Source: Rikenellaceae bacterium
GTDB lineage: Bacteria > Bacteroidota > Bacteroidia > Bacteroidales > Rikenellaceae
Assembly (NCBI GenBank): GCA_015060165.1
Contig: SUZC01000004.1
Location: 62,001-126,000, forward strand
DNA: 64,000 nt
Reading direction: 5' to 3'
Of this stretch, positions 40,754-51,500 are shown piece by piece. The notes beneath the pieces are model-generated. The model had not been told where the DNA came from. It saw only the letters and a program-made list of their open reading frames with translations, and ran no database searches. The position numbers were made by a program, and so were the translations under genes. Every line of letters begins with the position of its first letter. Position 1 is the stretch's first letter.

Positions 40754-40953
40754 ACGATTTATGTTTTTATCAGTTTATTATTTGCTCTTAAATTGTAATC
40801 TACAAATATAAGCAAAATAATCGATTTCATACATCACTTTATCTTTTATTGGAACAAGTCGTGATAAATATTTTTTCTATGCAGAATTATTCATATCTTT
40901 GTGGGATTATTAATTGGCTCACACTATGTGTGAGCATAACGCAAAATACAACA

Positions 40954-41673
40954 ATGAAAGCAGCCATCATAGGATACGGCAAAATGGGCCGTGAGATAGA
41001 GAAGATTTTGATCCAGCGAGGCCATAGTGTGGAGCTGATTATCGACATAAACAACGCAGCTGATTTGACAGCTGAAAATCTGGCAAAAGTGGATGTTGCA
41101 ATTGAATTCACAACTCCATCGACAGCATACGACAACATACGCAAATGCTTGGAGTGTGGCGCTGCCGTTGTGAGCGGCACAACAGGTTGGACAGATCGCC
41201 TTCCAGAATTGCAGAATTTATGCAAGCAGAAGGGTGGTGCTATGTTCTACGCTTCAAATTACTCACTTGGCGTGAATTTGATGTTCCGCCTCAACCGCGA
41301 ATTGGCCAGAATGATGAGCGCCATTTCTGGGTATAAAGTCTCTATCGAGGAGACTCACCATACCGAGAAGAAGGATTCTCCCAGCGGCACCGCAGTAACA
41401 TTGGCTGACGATATTATCGAGCGTATTAACACAAAGAAAGGTTGGATTAACGAGCCTACCGATAATCCGGAATTGATTGGAATCGAATCATTCAGAGTAG
41501 GAATGACACCTGGAGATCACTCGGTGACATACTCTTCGGACGATGATGTACTGGAGATTCGCCACTCAATCAAAAACCGCCGCACTTTGGCACAAGGTGC
41601 TGTGGTTGCAGCAGAATTCCTATGCGGCAAAAAGGGAATATTCACGATGGAGGATTTGCTCAGCGCTATATAA
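40954..41673 (+). CDS. dapB: 4-hydroxy-tetrahydrodipicolinate reductase
   Basis: 'MKAAIIGYGKMGREIEKILIQRGH', 'VSGTTGW', 'SIEETHHTEKKDSPSGTAVTLAD'; ATG at 40954 preferred. Confidence 0.95.
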   Translation: MKAAIIGYGKMGREIEKILIQRGHSVELIIDINNAADLTAENLAKVDVAIEFTTPSTAYDNIRKCLECGAAVVSGTTGWTDRLPELQNLCKQKGGAMFYASNYSLGVNLMFRLNRELARMMSAISGYKVSIEETHHTEKKDSPSGTAVTLADDIIERINTKKGWINEPTDNPELIGIESFRVGMTPGDHSVTYSSDDDVLEIRHSIKNRRTLAQGAVVAAEFLCGKKGIFTMEDLLSAI

Positions 41674-41738
41674 ACCATACAAGATGCAATATAGTATTAC
41701 AGCAAGCCGTTTAGCTATATCATAGTAACCTAACTAAA

Positions 41739-43085
41739 ATGGAAAAAATAAAGAAATTTTTCGGCAACAAGTGGGTAGGATTCACCCTCGCCACAATTGT
41801 ATACGTATTGTGGTTTGTCGTATGGACCGGTAATTGGTGGCTGATCTTGGGTGTCGGAGTGATTTACGACCTCTACATCTCAAAATATTTCTATCGCTAC
41901 GTATGGAGCAAGAACGAAGCTCTTTGCGAAAAGAGTTCGCTATATCGCAACATATACGAATGGGTGAATGCAATCATATTTGCAACAGTTGTTGCTACAT
42001 TGATTCACATCTTCATCTTCCAGATGTATGTGATTCCTTCATCGTCGATGGAGAAGAGTCTGCTTGTGGGAGATTATCTCTATGTGAGTAAGGTGACTTA
42101 CGGCCCACAAATGCCCAACACTCCACTCTCGTTCCCATTCGTACACCATACGATGCCTATGTCGCAGACAAAAAAATCATTCTCAGAGGCAATTAAGTGG
42201 CCATACCACCGATTGAAGGGCCTAAGAAAAATCGAGCGTGGCGATGTGGTGGTATTTAATTTCCCGGCTGGCGACACTGTGCTATTGGAAAATCAAGCTA
42301 TAACATATTACGATGTACTTCGAGATTATCAGAAGCAATTTGGACCAAAGAGAGGTAGAGAGCAATTAGAGGCTGATTACACAATTATATCTCGTCCTGT
42401 CGATAAACGAGAGAACTACATCAAGCGATGTGTAGCTTTGCCTGGAGACTCAATCCGCATTGAAAACCGAAAACTGTTTGTCAATGGTCAGTCCGAAGGC
42501 AAGATAACCGAAAAGCAATACTGCTATACAATACGTACATCATCGGCATTGAGCCAGTATGCAATAGATAATTTGGGCATCACCGAAATTATGGGTAATG
42601 GCAACAGTTATATATCTCCGCTTACCGATTCGATGGTCGAGGCTCTCCGCAAGATGGATAACGTGATAAGCATTGAGCCATATACCGTCACTGATCAGGC
42701 ATTTCCACATAGTGAAAAATATGCATGGACAGCCGATAATTTCGGACCGCTTTGGATTCCACAAAAGGGAGAAACAATTGAGCTTTCGACAGACAACCTG
42801 CCTCTGTATGAGCGAATTATCGACGTATACGAGGACAATGATTTGCAAGTTAAGGATGGCGAGATATACATCAACGGTCAGAAAAGCAATAGCTATACAT
42901 TCAAGATGGACTACTATTGGATGATGGGCGACAACCGCCACAACTCTGCAGACTCTCGATATTGGGGATTTGTACCTGAGGATCATATCGTAGGAAAAGC
43001 ATCGTTCATTTGGCTCTCACTCGACCAGAATAAGAGTTTCCCCGCAAATATACGTTGGGGAAGAATCTTCAACAAGATAAAGTAA
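41739..43085 (+). CDS. lepB: Signal peptidase I
   Basis: 'QMYVIPSSSMEKSLLVGDYLYVSK', 'NYIKRCVALPGDSIRIENRKLFVNG', 'MMGDNRHNSADSRYWGFVPEDHIVGKASFIW'. Confidence 0.96.
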   Translation: MEKIKKFFGNKWVGFTLATIVYVLWFVVWTGNWWLILGVGVIYDLYISKYFYRYVWSKNEALCEKSSLYRNIYEWVNAIIFATVVATLIHIFIFQMYVIPSSSMEKSLLVGDYLYVSKVTYGPQMPNTPLSFPFVHHTMPMSQTKKSFSEAIKWPYHRLKGLRKIERGDVVVFNFPAGDTVLLENQAITYYDVLRDYQKQFGPKRGREQLEADYTIISRPVDKRENYIKRCVALPGDSIRIENRKLFVNGQSEGKITEKQYCYTIRTSSALSQYAIDNLGITEIMGNGNSYISPLTDSMVEALRKMDNVISIEPYTVTDQAFPHSEKYAWTADNFGPLWIPQKGETIELSTDNLPLYERIIDVYEDNDLQVKDGEIYINGQKSNSYTFKMDYYWMMGDNRHNSADSRYWGFVPEDHIVGKASFIWLSLDQNKSFPANIRWGRIFNKIK

Positions 43086-43091
43086 TCAAGG

Positions 43092-43703
43092 GTGGAGACA
43101 ATTAAAGATAGCTATCTAACCATCGAAGATAATGCCGAAGCAATCTTCAAGGAGAAGAGTAGCAAATTCCTATGCTACGCTTATCACGTTGAGTCGGAAG
43201 AGGAGATTGCGGCTCATTTGGAGTGTCTACGCAAACAGTACTATGACGCTACACACCATTGCTATGCCTGGCGATTAGGCCCATTTGGCGAAAAATTCAG
43301 AGCCAACGACGATGGAGAACCGTCGAGCACAGCAGGCAAACCGATTCTGGGACAGATGCTATCGCGAGAGATTACCGATTGTTTGATCGTGGTAGTGAGA
43401 TATTTCGGTGGAACCAAATTGGGAGTTCCGGGATTGATTGCTGCATATAAGGAGTCGGCTGCAGCTGTAATTGATGCAGCAAAGGTGGTGGAGCGTACGG
43501 TTGACACCCACATTCGCATTGAATTCTCATATATCGTAATGAACGATGTAATGAGAATCATCAAGGAAGAACAGCCTACAATAGTTGAGCAGGTATTCGA
43601 CAACTTGTGTATGATGAGACTCTCGATAAGAAATAGTCGTGCGGATATAGTAGAAGGACGCCTCAGGAAAGTAGAGGGTGCAATAGTCGAAATTGTAGAA
43701 TAA
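43092..43703 (+). CDS. YigZ/IMPACT family protein (GTG start)
   Basis: 'KSSKFLCYAYHVESEEEI...HHCYAWRLG...NDDGEPSSTAGKPILGQM...VVVRYFGGTKLGVPGLI'. Confidence 0.94.
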   Translation: METIKDSYLTIEDNAEAIFKEKSSKFLCYAYHVESEEEIAAHLECLRKQYYDATHHCYAWRLGPFGEKFRANDDGEPSSTAGKPILGQMLSREITDCLIVVVRYFGGTKLGVPGLIAAYKESAAAVIDAAKVVERTVDTHIRIEFSYIVMNDVMRIIKEEQPTIVEQVFDNLCMMRLSIRNSRADIVEGRLRKVEGAIVEIVE

Positions 43704-43783
43704 CAGAACCAAAAATAGCGGCAAGAACCTCCCCTCGCATAGATGATGGGAGAAGTGAAAGAGTAGGATAGTAAAGCAAAAAT

Positions 43784-46573
43784 ATGTCAAACGAAAAGAG
43801 TATATATATCAAGGGAGCACGCGTTCATAATCTTAAAAATGTGAACGTGGAGATACCTCATAATACGTTGACAGTTATTACCGGACTCTCAGGATCCGGA
43901 AAGTCGACACTTGCTTTCGACACTATTTTTGCCGAGGGTCAACGCCGCTATGTGGAGAGTCTATCGTCATATGCCCGCCAGTTCTTAGGCCGAATCAATA
44001 AGCCCGATGTTGATTTGATTTCCGGCATAGCCCCGGCAATCGCCATTGAGCAAAAGGTCAACACTCGCAATCCACGCTCTACGGTAGGTACATCGACCGA
44101 AATATATGACTATCTCAAACTCCTATTTTCACGTATCGGACATACCTATTCACCCATATCGGGCAATGAAGTACGATGCTATGGAGTTGACGATGTAGTA
44201 GCCTACATCACCGAAAACGGATTGGGTAAAAGGGTAGTAATAACCGCCCCCATATTACTCAATTCTAAGCAAGGTTTAATCGAAAAGTTACTGGAACTTA
44301 TCGGTGATGGTTTCCAACGTGTATGGGTGGATGGTCAAGCACTCACAATGGAGGAGTTTATCCCCACGATTAATGCCGAAACCGATGTCCAGCAAGTAAG
44401 ATTGGTTGTGGACCGCTTGCGTGCCGCAGAAGATGATGACACAATGCTTCGACTACGCGACTCGGTAGCTCGCGCATATAGCTATGGCGATGATTTGTGC
44501 AACATTATCATCGAGGGTAAAGAGCGAGAGTTCTCTGCTCGATTCGAGGCCGACGGAATAGAGTTCGAGCAACCAACCGAACATCTGTTTAGCTTCAACA
44601 ATCCCATTGGAGCTTGCCCAGTATGCGAGGGCTATGGAAAGATTATAGGCATAGACGAGGATTTGGTTATTCCCGACAAGAGCAAGACTATATACGAAGA
44701 TGCCATTGCCTGCTGGCGAGGAGCCACAATGAAGCGATGGAAAGAGGTGCTGGTAAATAACGCCTACAAATTCGATTTCCCGATTCATGAGCCTTACTAC
44801 AATCTCTCGCAAGAGCAAAAGCTATTGCTATGGCGCGGAAATGAGTATTTTCACGGATTGAACGAATTTTTCCAATACATCGAAAGTGAACGTCGCAAGA
44901 TTCAATACCGAGTAATGAAGGCTCGATATACAGGCAAAACTACCTGCTCGGAGTGTGGAGGCAGCCGATTGCGCAAAGAGGCTTTATACGTAAAGGTAGG
45001 GGACAAGAACATCGCCGAGCTTGTAAAAATGACTGTTGATGAATTAATTAGCTTCTTCGATGGTTTACAGCTAGACGATCACGATAAGAAAACGGCCCAT
45101 AGAATCATTGTCGAGATACGTAATCGCCTCAACTACCTTTCTGATGTAGGATTGGGATATTTGACACTCGACCGCTTATCGTCAACACTATCGGGTGGCG
45201 AGAGCCAGCGAATCAATCTATCGACATCGCTCGGTAGTAACCTCGTTGGATCGTTGTATATACTCGATGAACCAAGCATTGGACTTCATCCACGAGACAC
45301 ACATCGACTAATAAAGGTTCTTAAACAATTGCGTGACATTGGCAACACGGTAATTGTAGTGGAACACGAGGAGGAGGTTATTCGTGCAGCAGATTATATT
45401 GTTGACGTAGGGCCCAAAGCGGGTGAACACGGCGGAGAGATAGTATTCAGCGGAGCGATAAAGAGTTTGTTAAAATCGAAAAAGAGCCTTACGGCTGACT
45501 ATTTGATGGGCCGCAGACAAATCGAGATCCCGGCAAACGCAAGAGGCTGGAGCAACTCAATTATAATAAGAGGAGCAAGAGAAAACAATCTGCGCAACAT
45601 AGATGTGCGTATACCATTGGGCGTAATAACCTGTATCACAGGAGTTAGTGGCAGCGGAAAATCATCTATTGCAAAGGGTATTTTATATCCTGCTCTGCGG
45701 CGTGAGCTATTCGACACAGGCCAAAAGCCGGGCGATTTTGACCACTTGGAGGGAGACGTTAAGATGTTGGGCGCGGTGGAGATTGTTGACCAAAATCCAA
45801 TAGGTAAATCCTCGCGTTCGAACCCCGTAACATACTTGAAGGCATACGATGAAATTCGTAAACTTTATGCTGACCAGCCTCAAGCCATTCATACCGGGCT
45901 AACAGCTGCTTCGTTCTCGTTCAACGTAGCTGGTGGCCGATGCGAAGAGTGCCAAGGCGAGGGTGTTATCAAGGTCGGGATGCAGTTTATGGCCGATGTG
46001 GAGCTCGTGTGCGAAGCGTGTCACGGCAAACGATTCAAAGATGAGATTCTCGATATAAAATATCGCGGTAAGACTATTCACGACACGTTGGAGATGAGTG
46101 TTGACGATGCAATAGAGTTCTTTGGTCAAGACAAAGAGAACTCCACATGCCGCAGAATTGTGGAACGTCTGCAACCATTGCAGGATGTTGGATTGGGATA
46201 CATCAGATTAGGACAATCATCATCGACACTCTCAGGTGGAGAGAGTCAACGTGTAAAGTTGGCTTCATTCCTATCGAAGGATAATGATACAAAACAGATA
46301 ATGTTTATCTTCGACGAGCCAACAACAGGACTCCATTTTCACGACATCAACCGACTGCTAAAAGCATTCAACGCTCTGATTGCCAATGGACATACGATTG
46401 TAATCGTAGAACATAATATGGAGGTGATAAAGTGCGCAGACTGGGTGATTGACCTTGGTCCTGAAGCCGGCGACAACGGAGGAGAGATAGTATTTGAAGG
46501 TACTCCGAAAGATTTGGAAGAGTGCACACATAGCCACACCGGAAGGTTCTTAAAAGAACACAACAAAGCATGA
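43784..46573 (+). CDS. uvrA: Excinuclease ABC subunit A
   Basis: 929 aa; two ABC cassettes; 'VITGLSGSGKSTLAFDTIFAEGQRRYVESLSSYARQFLG', zinc-finger CxxC motifs. Confidence 0.98.
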   Translation: MSNEKSIYIKGARVHNLKNVNVEIPHNTLTVITGLSGSGKSTLAFDTIFAEGQRRYVESLSSYARQFLGRINKPDVDLISGIAPAIAIEQKVNTRNPRSTVGTSTEIYDYLKLLFSRIGHTYSPISGNEVRCYGVDDVVAYITENGLGKRVVITAPILLNSKQGLIEKLLELIGDGFQRVWVDGQALTMEEFIPTINAETDVQQVRLVVDRLRAAEDDDTMLRLRDSVARAYSYGDDLCNIIIEGKEREFSARFEADGIEFEQPTEHLFSFNNPIGACPVCEGYGKIIGIDEDLVIPDKSKTIYEDAIACWRGATMKRWKEVLVNNAYKFDFPIHEPYYNLSQEQKLLLWRGNEYFHGLNEFFQYIESERRKIQYRVMKARYTGKTTCSECGGSRLRKEALYVKVGDKNIAELVKMTVDELISFFDGLQLDDHDKKTAHRIIVEIRNRLNYLSDVGLGYLTLDRLSSTLSGGESQRINLSTSLGSNLVGSLYILDEPSIGLHPRDTHRLIKVLKQLRDIGNTVIVVEHEEEVIRAADYIVDVGPKAGEHGGEIVFSGAIKSLLKSKKSLTADYLMGRRQIEIPANARGWSNSIIIRGARENNLRNIDVRIPLGVITCITGVSGSGKSSIAKGILYPALRRELFDTGQKPGDFDHLEGDVKMLGAVEIVDQNPIGKSSRSNPVTYLKAYDEIRKLYADQPQAIHTGLTAASFSFNVAGGRCEECQGEGVIKVGMQFMADVELVCEACHGKRFKDEILDIKYRGKTIHDTLEMSVDDAIEFFGQDKENSTCRRIVERLQPLQDVGLGYIRLGQSSSTLSGGESQRVKLASFLSKDNDTKQIMFIFDEPTTGLHFHDINRLLKAFNALIANGHTIVIVEHNMEVIKCADWVIDLGPEAGDNGGEIVFEGTPKDLEECTHSHTGRFLKEHNKA

Positions 46574-46589
46574 TAGCTTAGCAACAAGA

Positions 46590-47807
46590 ATGAAGGAATT
46601 TGAAACATATACTCTACCCAATGGCATAAAGGGAATACACCGCCGAGTACACAGCAGTGTGGCACATTGTGCGTTGGTAGTCAATGCCGGAACTCGCGAT
46701 GAGCAGAGAGATGAGTATGGTCTGGCACACTTTGCCGAACACGCAATTTTCAAAGGCACAGAGCATCGCAAGGCGTATCAGGTAAATTGCCGTTTGGAGA
46801 ATTTGGGTGGCGAGCTCAATGCATACACCACAAAAGAGGATACGACGATTCACGCCACTACACTGAGGGGAGATTTCGCAAAGGCAGCAGAGCTCATCGC
46901 CGATGTTGCCTTCCACTCAACTTTCCCCGAAAAGGAGCTTGCAAAGGAGCGAGAGGTGATTGTTGACGAGATAAACACCTATAAAGACTCACCTGCTGAT
47001 ATGTTGTTCGACACATTTGAAGATATGTTGTTCGAAGGGTCTGAACTGGGACATAATATCCTCGGCACAAAGGCCGCTTTGGCTCGATACAATGGTGACT
47101 CAATACGCCGATTTATGGCTCGTACGCACACTACAGACCAGATGGTATTCTCGACAATTGGAAATATGTCGCTCAAAACAGTGCAGAATGTGGCAATGAA
47201 ATATTTTGCCGGGCAACCATCATCTGTCCGCTCATTCAAACGCTCGACACCACAAAACGTCAACTCATTCGAAAGACAAATCAACAAGCATACTCACCAA
47301 ACTCACTGCATTGTAGGAGCAAGAGCGTACGACATAAACGCAGAAAAACGTCTACCCCTGTCGTTGCTGATAAATATTCTCGGCGGGCCATCGGCAAACT
47401 CTCGTCTAAATATCGTTTTGCGAGAGAAGAATGGTCTGTCGTACAACATCGAGGCATCATATACTCCGTACAATGATTGCGGTGCTGTGGCGATATATTT
47501 CAGTTCCGATCACCATAATGCCGATTACTGCCGTGAGCTAATCGATAAAGAATTGTTGACACTTCGCACGACACGCCTTACGGCTCGACAACTATCGATG
47601 ACAAAACGTCAGTTCTTGGCACAGATGGCCATCTCGATGGAGAATAATGAGGGTTATATGCTCGGCGCGGGAAAAAGTTATTTGGTTCACGACGAGATAG
47701 ACACATTGGAAGAGGTGTACAAGAAGGTGATGGCAGTGACTGCGGAACAGGTCTTGGAGGTGGCTGAAGATATTTTTGCCCATACCTCAACGCTTATTTA
47801 TCAATAA
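46590..47807 (+). CDS. M16 family zinc peptidase
   Basis: 'GTRDEQRDEYGLAHFAEHAIFKGTEHRKAYQVNCRLENLGGELNAYTTKEDTTIHA' with HxxEH. Confidence 0.95.
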   Translation: MKEFETYTLPNGIKGIHRRVHSSVAHCALVVNAGTRDEQRDEYGLAHFAEHAIFKGTEHRKAYQVNCRLENLGGELNAYTTKEDTTIHATTLRGDFAKAAELIADVAFHSTFPEKELAKEREVIVDEINTYKDSPADMLFDTFEDMLFEGSELGHNILGTKAALARYNGDSIRRFMARTHTTDQMVFSTIGNMSLKTVQNVAMKYFAGQPSSVRSFKRSTPQNVNSFERQINKHTHQTHCIVGARAYDINAEKRLPLSLLINILGGPSANSRLNIVLREKNGLSYNIEASYTPYNDCGAVAIYFSSDHHNADYCRELIDKELLTLRTTRLTARQLSMTKRQFLAQMAISMENNEGYMLGAGKSYLVHDEIDTLEEVYKKVMAVTAEQVLEVAEDIFAHTSTLIYQ

Positions 47808-48470
47808 ATGGAGGACTCACAGGAGATACGTACAATGGACTTACTTGAAAAATACATACACGATAACTCTTCGCCCGAAGATGCCTTGTTGCACGAATTA
47901 GACCGCGAAACACATCTCAGAGTGCTAAATCCGAGAATGATTTCGGGTCATATTCAGGGGAAACTCTTGGAGCTAATTGTAAAGATGTTTCGCCCAAAGA
48001 ATATCCTTGAGATTGGTACTTTTACGGGTTATTCGGCACTCTGTATGGCTGCTGGATTGGAGGAGGGTGCGACGATTGACACCTGCGAGGTTGATGATGA
48101 GTTGGAGCCATTGGCGCAATCGTTTTTCGACCGCTCTGCACACGGTCACAAGATTACACTTCACATAGGCTCGGCATTGGAGATTGCGCCGACGCTCGGC
48201 AAGCAGTTTGATTTGGTATTCATCGATGGCGACAAGCGCGAGTACCCTGCATATTATGATATGTTGATGGACAAGGGGTTGGTACATAGTGGCTCGGTGA
48301 TGCTGGCCGACAATATTTTGTGGTATGGCAAGGTTGTTCAGCCCGTTGCGCACAATGACCACCACACGCAGGCTCTCATCGAGTTCAACCGCAAAGTGGT
48401 GGAAGATGATAGGGTAGAGAGCGTGATACTGCCACTAAGAGATGGAATAAATATTATCAGAGTAAAATAA
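47808..48470 (+). CDS. SAM-dependent O-methyltransferase (COMT-type)
   Basis: 'NILEIGTFTGYSALCMAAGLEEGATIDTCEVDDEL', 'FDLVFIDGDKREYPAYYDM', 'LADNILWYGKV'. Confidence 0.93.
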   Translation: MEDSQEIRTMDLLEKYIHDNSSPEDALLHELDRETHLRVLNPRMISGHIQGKLLELIVKMFRPKNILEIGTFTGYSALCMAAGLEEGATIDTCEVDDELEPLAQSFFDRSAHGHKITLHIGSALEIAPTLGKQFDLVFIDGDKREYPAYYDMLMDKGLVHSGSVMLADNILWYGKVVQPVAHNDHHTQALIEFNRKVVEDDRVESVILPLRDGINIIRVK

Positions 48471-48484
48471 TTCTCACAAAAAAT

Positions 48485-48508
48485 GAGGCTGCCCCGAAAG
48501 GCAGCCTC
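48485..48508. terminator. Bidirectional terminator
   Basis: GAGGCTGCC-ccgaaa-GGCAGCCTC between convergent genes. Confidence 0.7.
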
Positions 48509-48544
48509 CTACATTTACATCGGGTGAAACTACATCTTATTACT

Positions 48545-51500
48545 TTATAAACTTAAAGATATCATCTCCACCTCAACATCGTTTATCTTCTTATCCAATC
48601 GAAGTTTAAGCAACAGAGTCTCATACTTACCTGGGATATACTCCAATTCGTATGGGAATTGATACTCCTTATCACCCTTGAGGGTTAATACTCCGTTGGC
48701 ATAGGTGTATTTGTATTTACCCGACTCAATGATATTCTTAGGGGTGCGATTCAACACATAGATAGTATCATCATCGGCAACATTGATAACAGGAACCATC
48801 TGCAAAATCTGCCTAATCTTGGGCTGAGGAATCTTATTGGGATCCCAAACAGGCTCATCCTTTGTCATAACACCGTAAGAGAAATAATCTCCGACTGTGA
48901 TATCGCCACTCTTAGCACACTTCTCCAAATCAACGGGGGCTGATTCCGTCTCGGCGGTTTTTCTCGTCACAAACTTGACATCCTTGACCACATTACTCAT
49001 TATCAACTCATCGCGAAGCTGCTCGGCCATAGTCATCACCTGCTCCTTAGTCATACCCTTTGCCGAGTCGGTTATAATTCTAATCTTGGTCCTGTACTCT
49101 CCATACTCCGAAATATGACGACGGAACTCTGCAAGGTTCATCTTAAATCCATCCACAAGCAACAAATCCTCGCCGCTGATGGTGGCCACAATCTTATCGT
49201 AGGTTGGTTTAGACATACGATGCTTGCGATTGCATTTGAGCGTTACTGTCTGGCCATCAACATCTTTGCATATAACCTCACCCTTACCTTCACTGTCAAC
49301 AATCGAAATAACTTTCACTCGGCGATTATCCATCAGGGCCTCTTTAACAGCCTCGGCAACCTCGACATTATAGCCATTAGAGAGGTATATAACAGCCTGC
49401 TCGGAGAGCTTGCTCGAAGCGAGATTCTTGCACGCCTTAGGATCTCCACCCTGACTGATTCTGTGTACCATAGTTGATGGAGACTGGAGCAATGCATAAT
49501 GAATCCATATTGCTTTTTGCTCATCGGAAAATGATTTTGCGTGAGCAATATTTTTGTCGGAGTAATAACCCTTGTTGAGCTTCACATACTCGGCTACAGA
49601 CATCTCTTTGTCGTTGAGATAGAGTTTGCCATCGCGAGCTTGAATATGCGTCTTGTACTCAACTCTGATAATCTTACGCTTCTCAAAATCAGCCTCAGTG
49701 TAGGGGGTTAACTGCAACAATCGTGGTGTGTGAGGCTGCATTTGAGTCTCCATAATAAATGATGAAATTTCATCTGGCGAGAGTTTTGCCAACTGCTCGG
49801 GTGTAGCAAGTTCAAAATCGATAAGGACGATGGGCATCTCGTTGAATCCATAAGTTGTGGTGTGCTCAACGGGGGTAGAGCTCAGCAAATCCAGAGAGCT
49901 AAGAATATCCTTAACCTCAGCGACTTTACCCTCGTCAGCACCCTCCTGAACATAGAACTTGATTGGACGCATAATATCGTTCTTCTTCAACGTAGCCAAA
50001 TCGGCCTCGAACATCTGCATATTATAATATCGAGCCTCGTTAAAGTATATACCAAACTTGCAAACAAGAATACGATACTCACTCTTTATCCTGGTCTCAA
50101 AGAGGAATTGCGACTCGAGGAACTCTCGCTCCGAAATACCCGCCGTGTTCAAAATCGCACGAACCTCATCGTTCAATTCGGTATGCAATTTTCCATCGTT
50201 TTCATAGGCCCAAGTGGGGCCTACGCGTTTACCTCGCTTGCCTCCAATCACAGATAGCGATTTGCCAAATTCATACTTAGCTCCGCTCTCTTTGATTATC
50301 TTTTGCAAATCCAAGCTATACTGAGAAGTTCTTTGCAAATATGTTGAGTTAGCCGAAAATACATAGGTTTTATTGGCCGCATCTCCCATTGTTGCGATAA
50401 CTTTTTGTAACTCGGAAATGGTAATCTTTTCGCCCTCGAGGAAGATATCAACAACTGTACTATTAGGTTCATGTTGCATTCTGATTATTGGACGTGGCTG
50501 CTCAACTGCTTTTTTGGCAGCCGCCTGAGCACTTGGGCTCAACTCAACAGAAGCTACATCCGAATCAGCAACCGCTTCCTGCCTTATAGGCTTATTTGTA
50601 CCCTTGCGGAGGATATCAAGCAGGGTGGTAGGCTTTCCATTCTCGTCTTGAGCCTCGGCATCAAAATCGAAGTGATGCACCTCATCAAGCTCTTTGAGAG
50701 TGGTCTGCTTGCCATTCAAATATACATTGCCATCCTTGAAACCAATTGCAACGGTAGAATCGCGAGTCTCCTTTGGACCAACAAAGTCCAAACGACTGAT
50801 TTTCGCGTCGTTAGGCGTATGCAATTTCAAAGTGGATTTGAACATAGGGCCTGCAAATTTGGCATCGAATGTATATTTTCCATCGGCGCTGGTCAGACTT
50901 AAACGCTTAGGAGTGAGCATATAGGAATATCGGCCCGACTCAACAAGTTTCCAATCGCCCTGAGATTTGATCTCCATCTCAGTGTCGTTCAACACGGTAA
51001 TTACGACATTGGGGGAGATTTTATTGTATTGAGCTGAGGTAAACGCACAACTCATAACTTCATAAGTACCCCTATTGAGAATAATTCTCTTCTCCTGAGG
51101 CTCAGGAGGTATGACTCCAGTCGAGAACTTAATCTGTACAGAGGATTTTGTTTGGGTAGTATCCTGCACAACAGCATCATTTTCCATCTGGTCGGTAGCA
51201 AACTCCGACTCAACAGACTGTGAAGGGTTGCTATAAACAATCTTATCCTCGGCTTTAACTGCACCAAAAGCCAATATCATTGCCGCCATAACGGGAACCG
51301 ATGCAACCATACGCAAAAGTTGGAATCGTCCCTTTTTGAAATCTGTCATCATAAGAAATCGTTTTTTAGTTAATTTACTATGTAACCCGCTGGTTAAATC
51401 CACTTCGGGACCTACACCATAGAGCTGGCGAAAAATGAAATTTCTATATTCGTAAACATCGTAACCTGCATCAATCACATCTTTATCGGCCTGCCACTCC

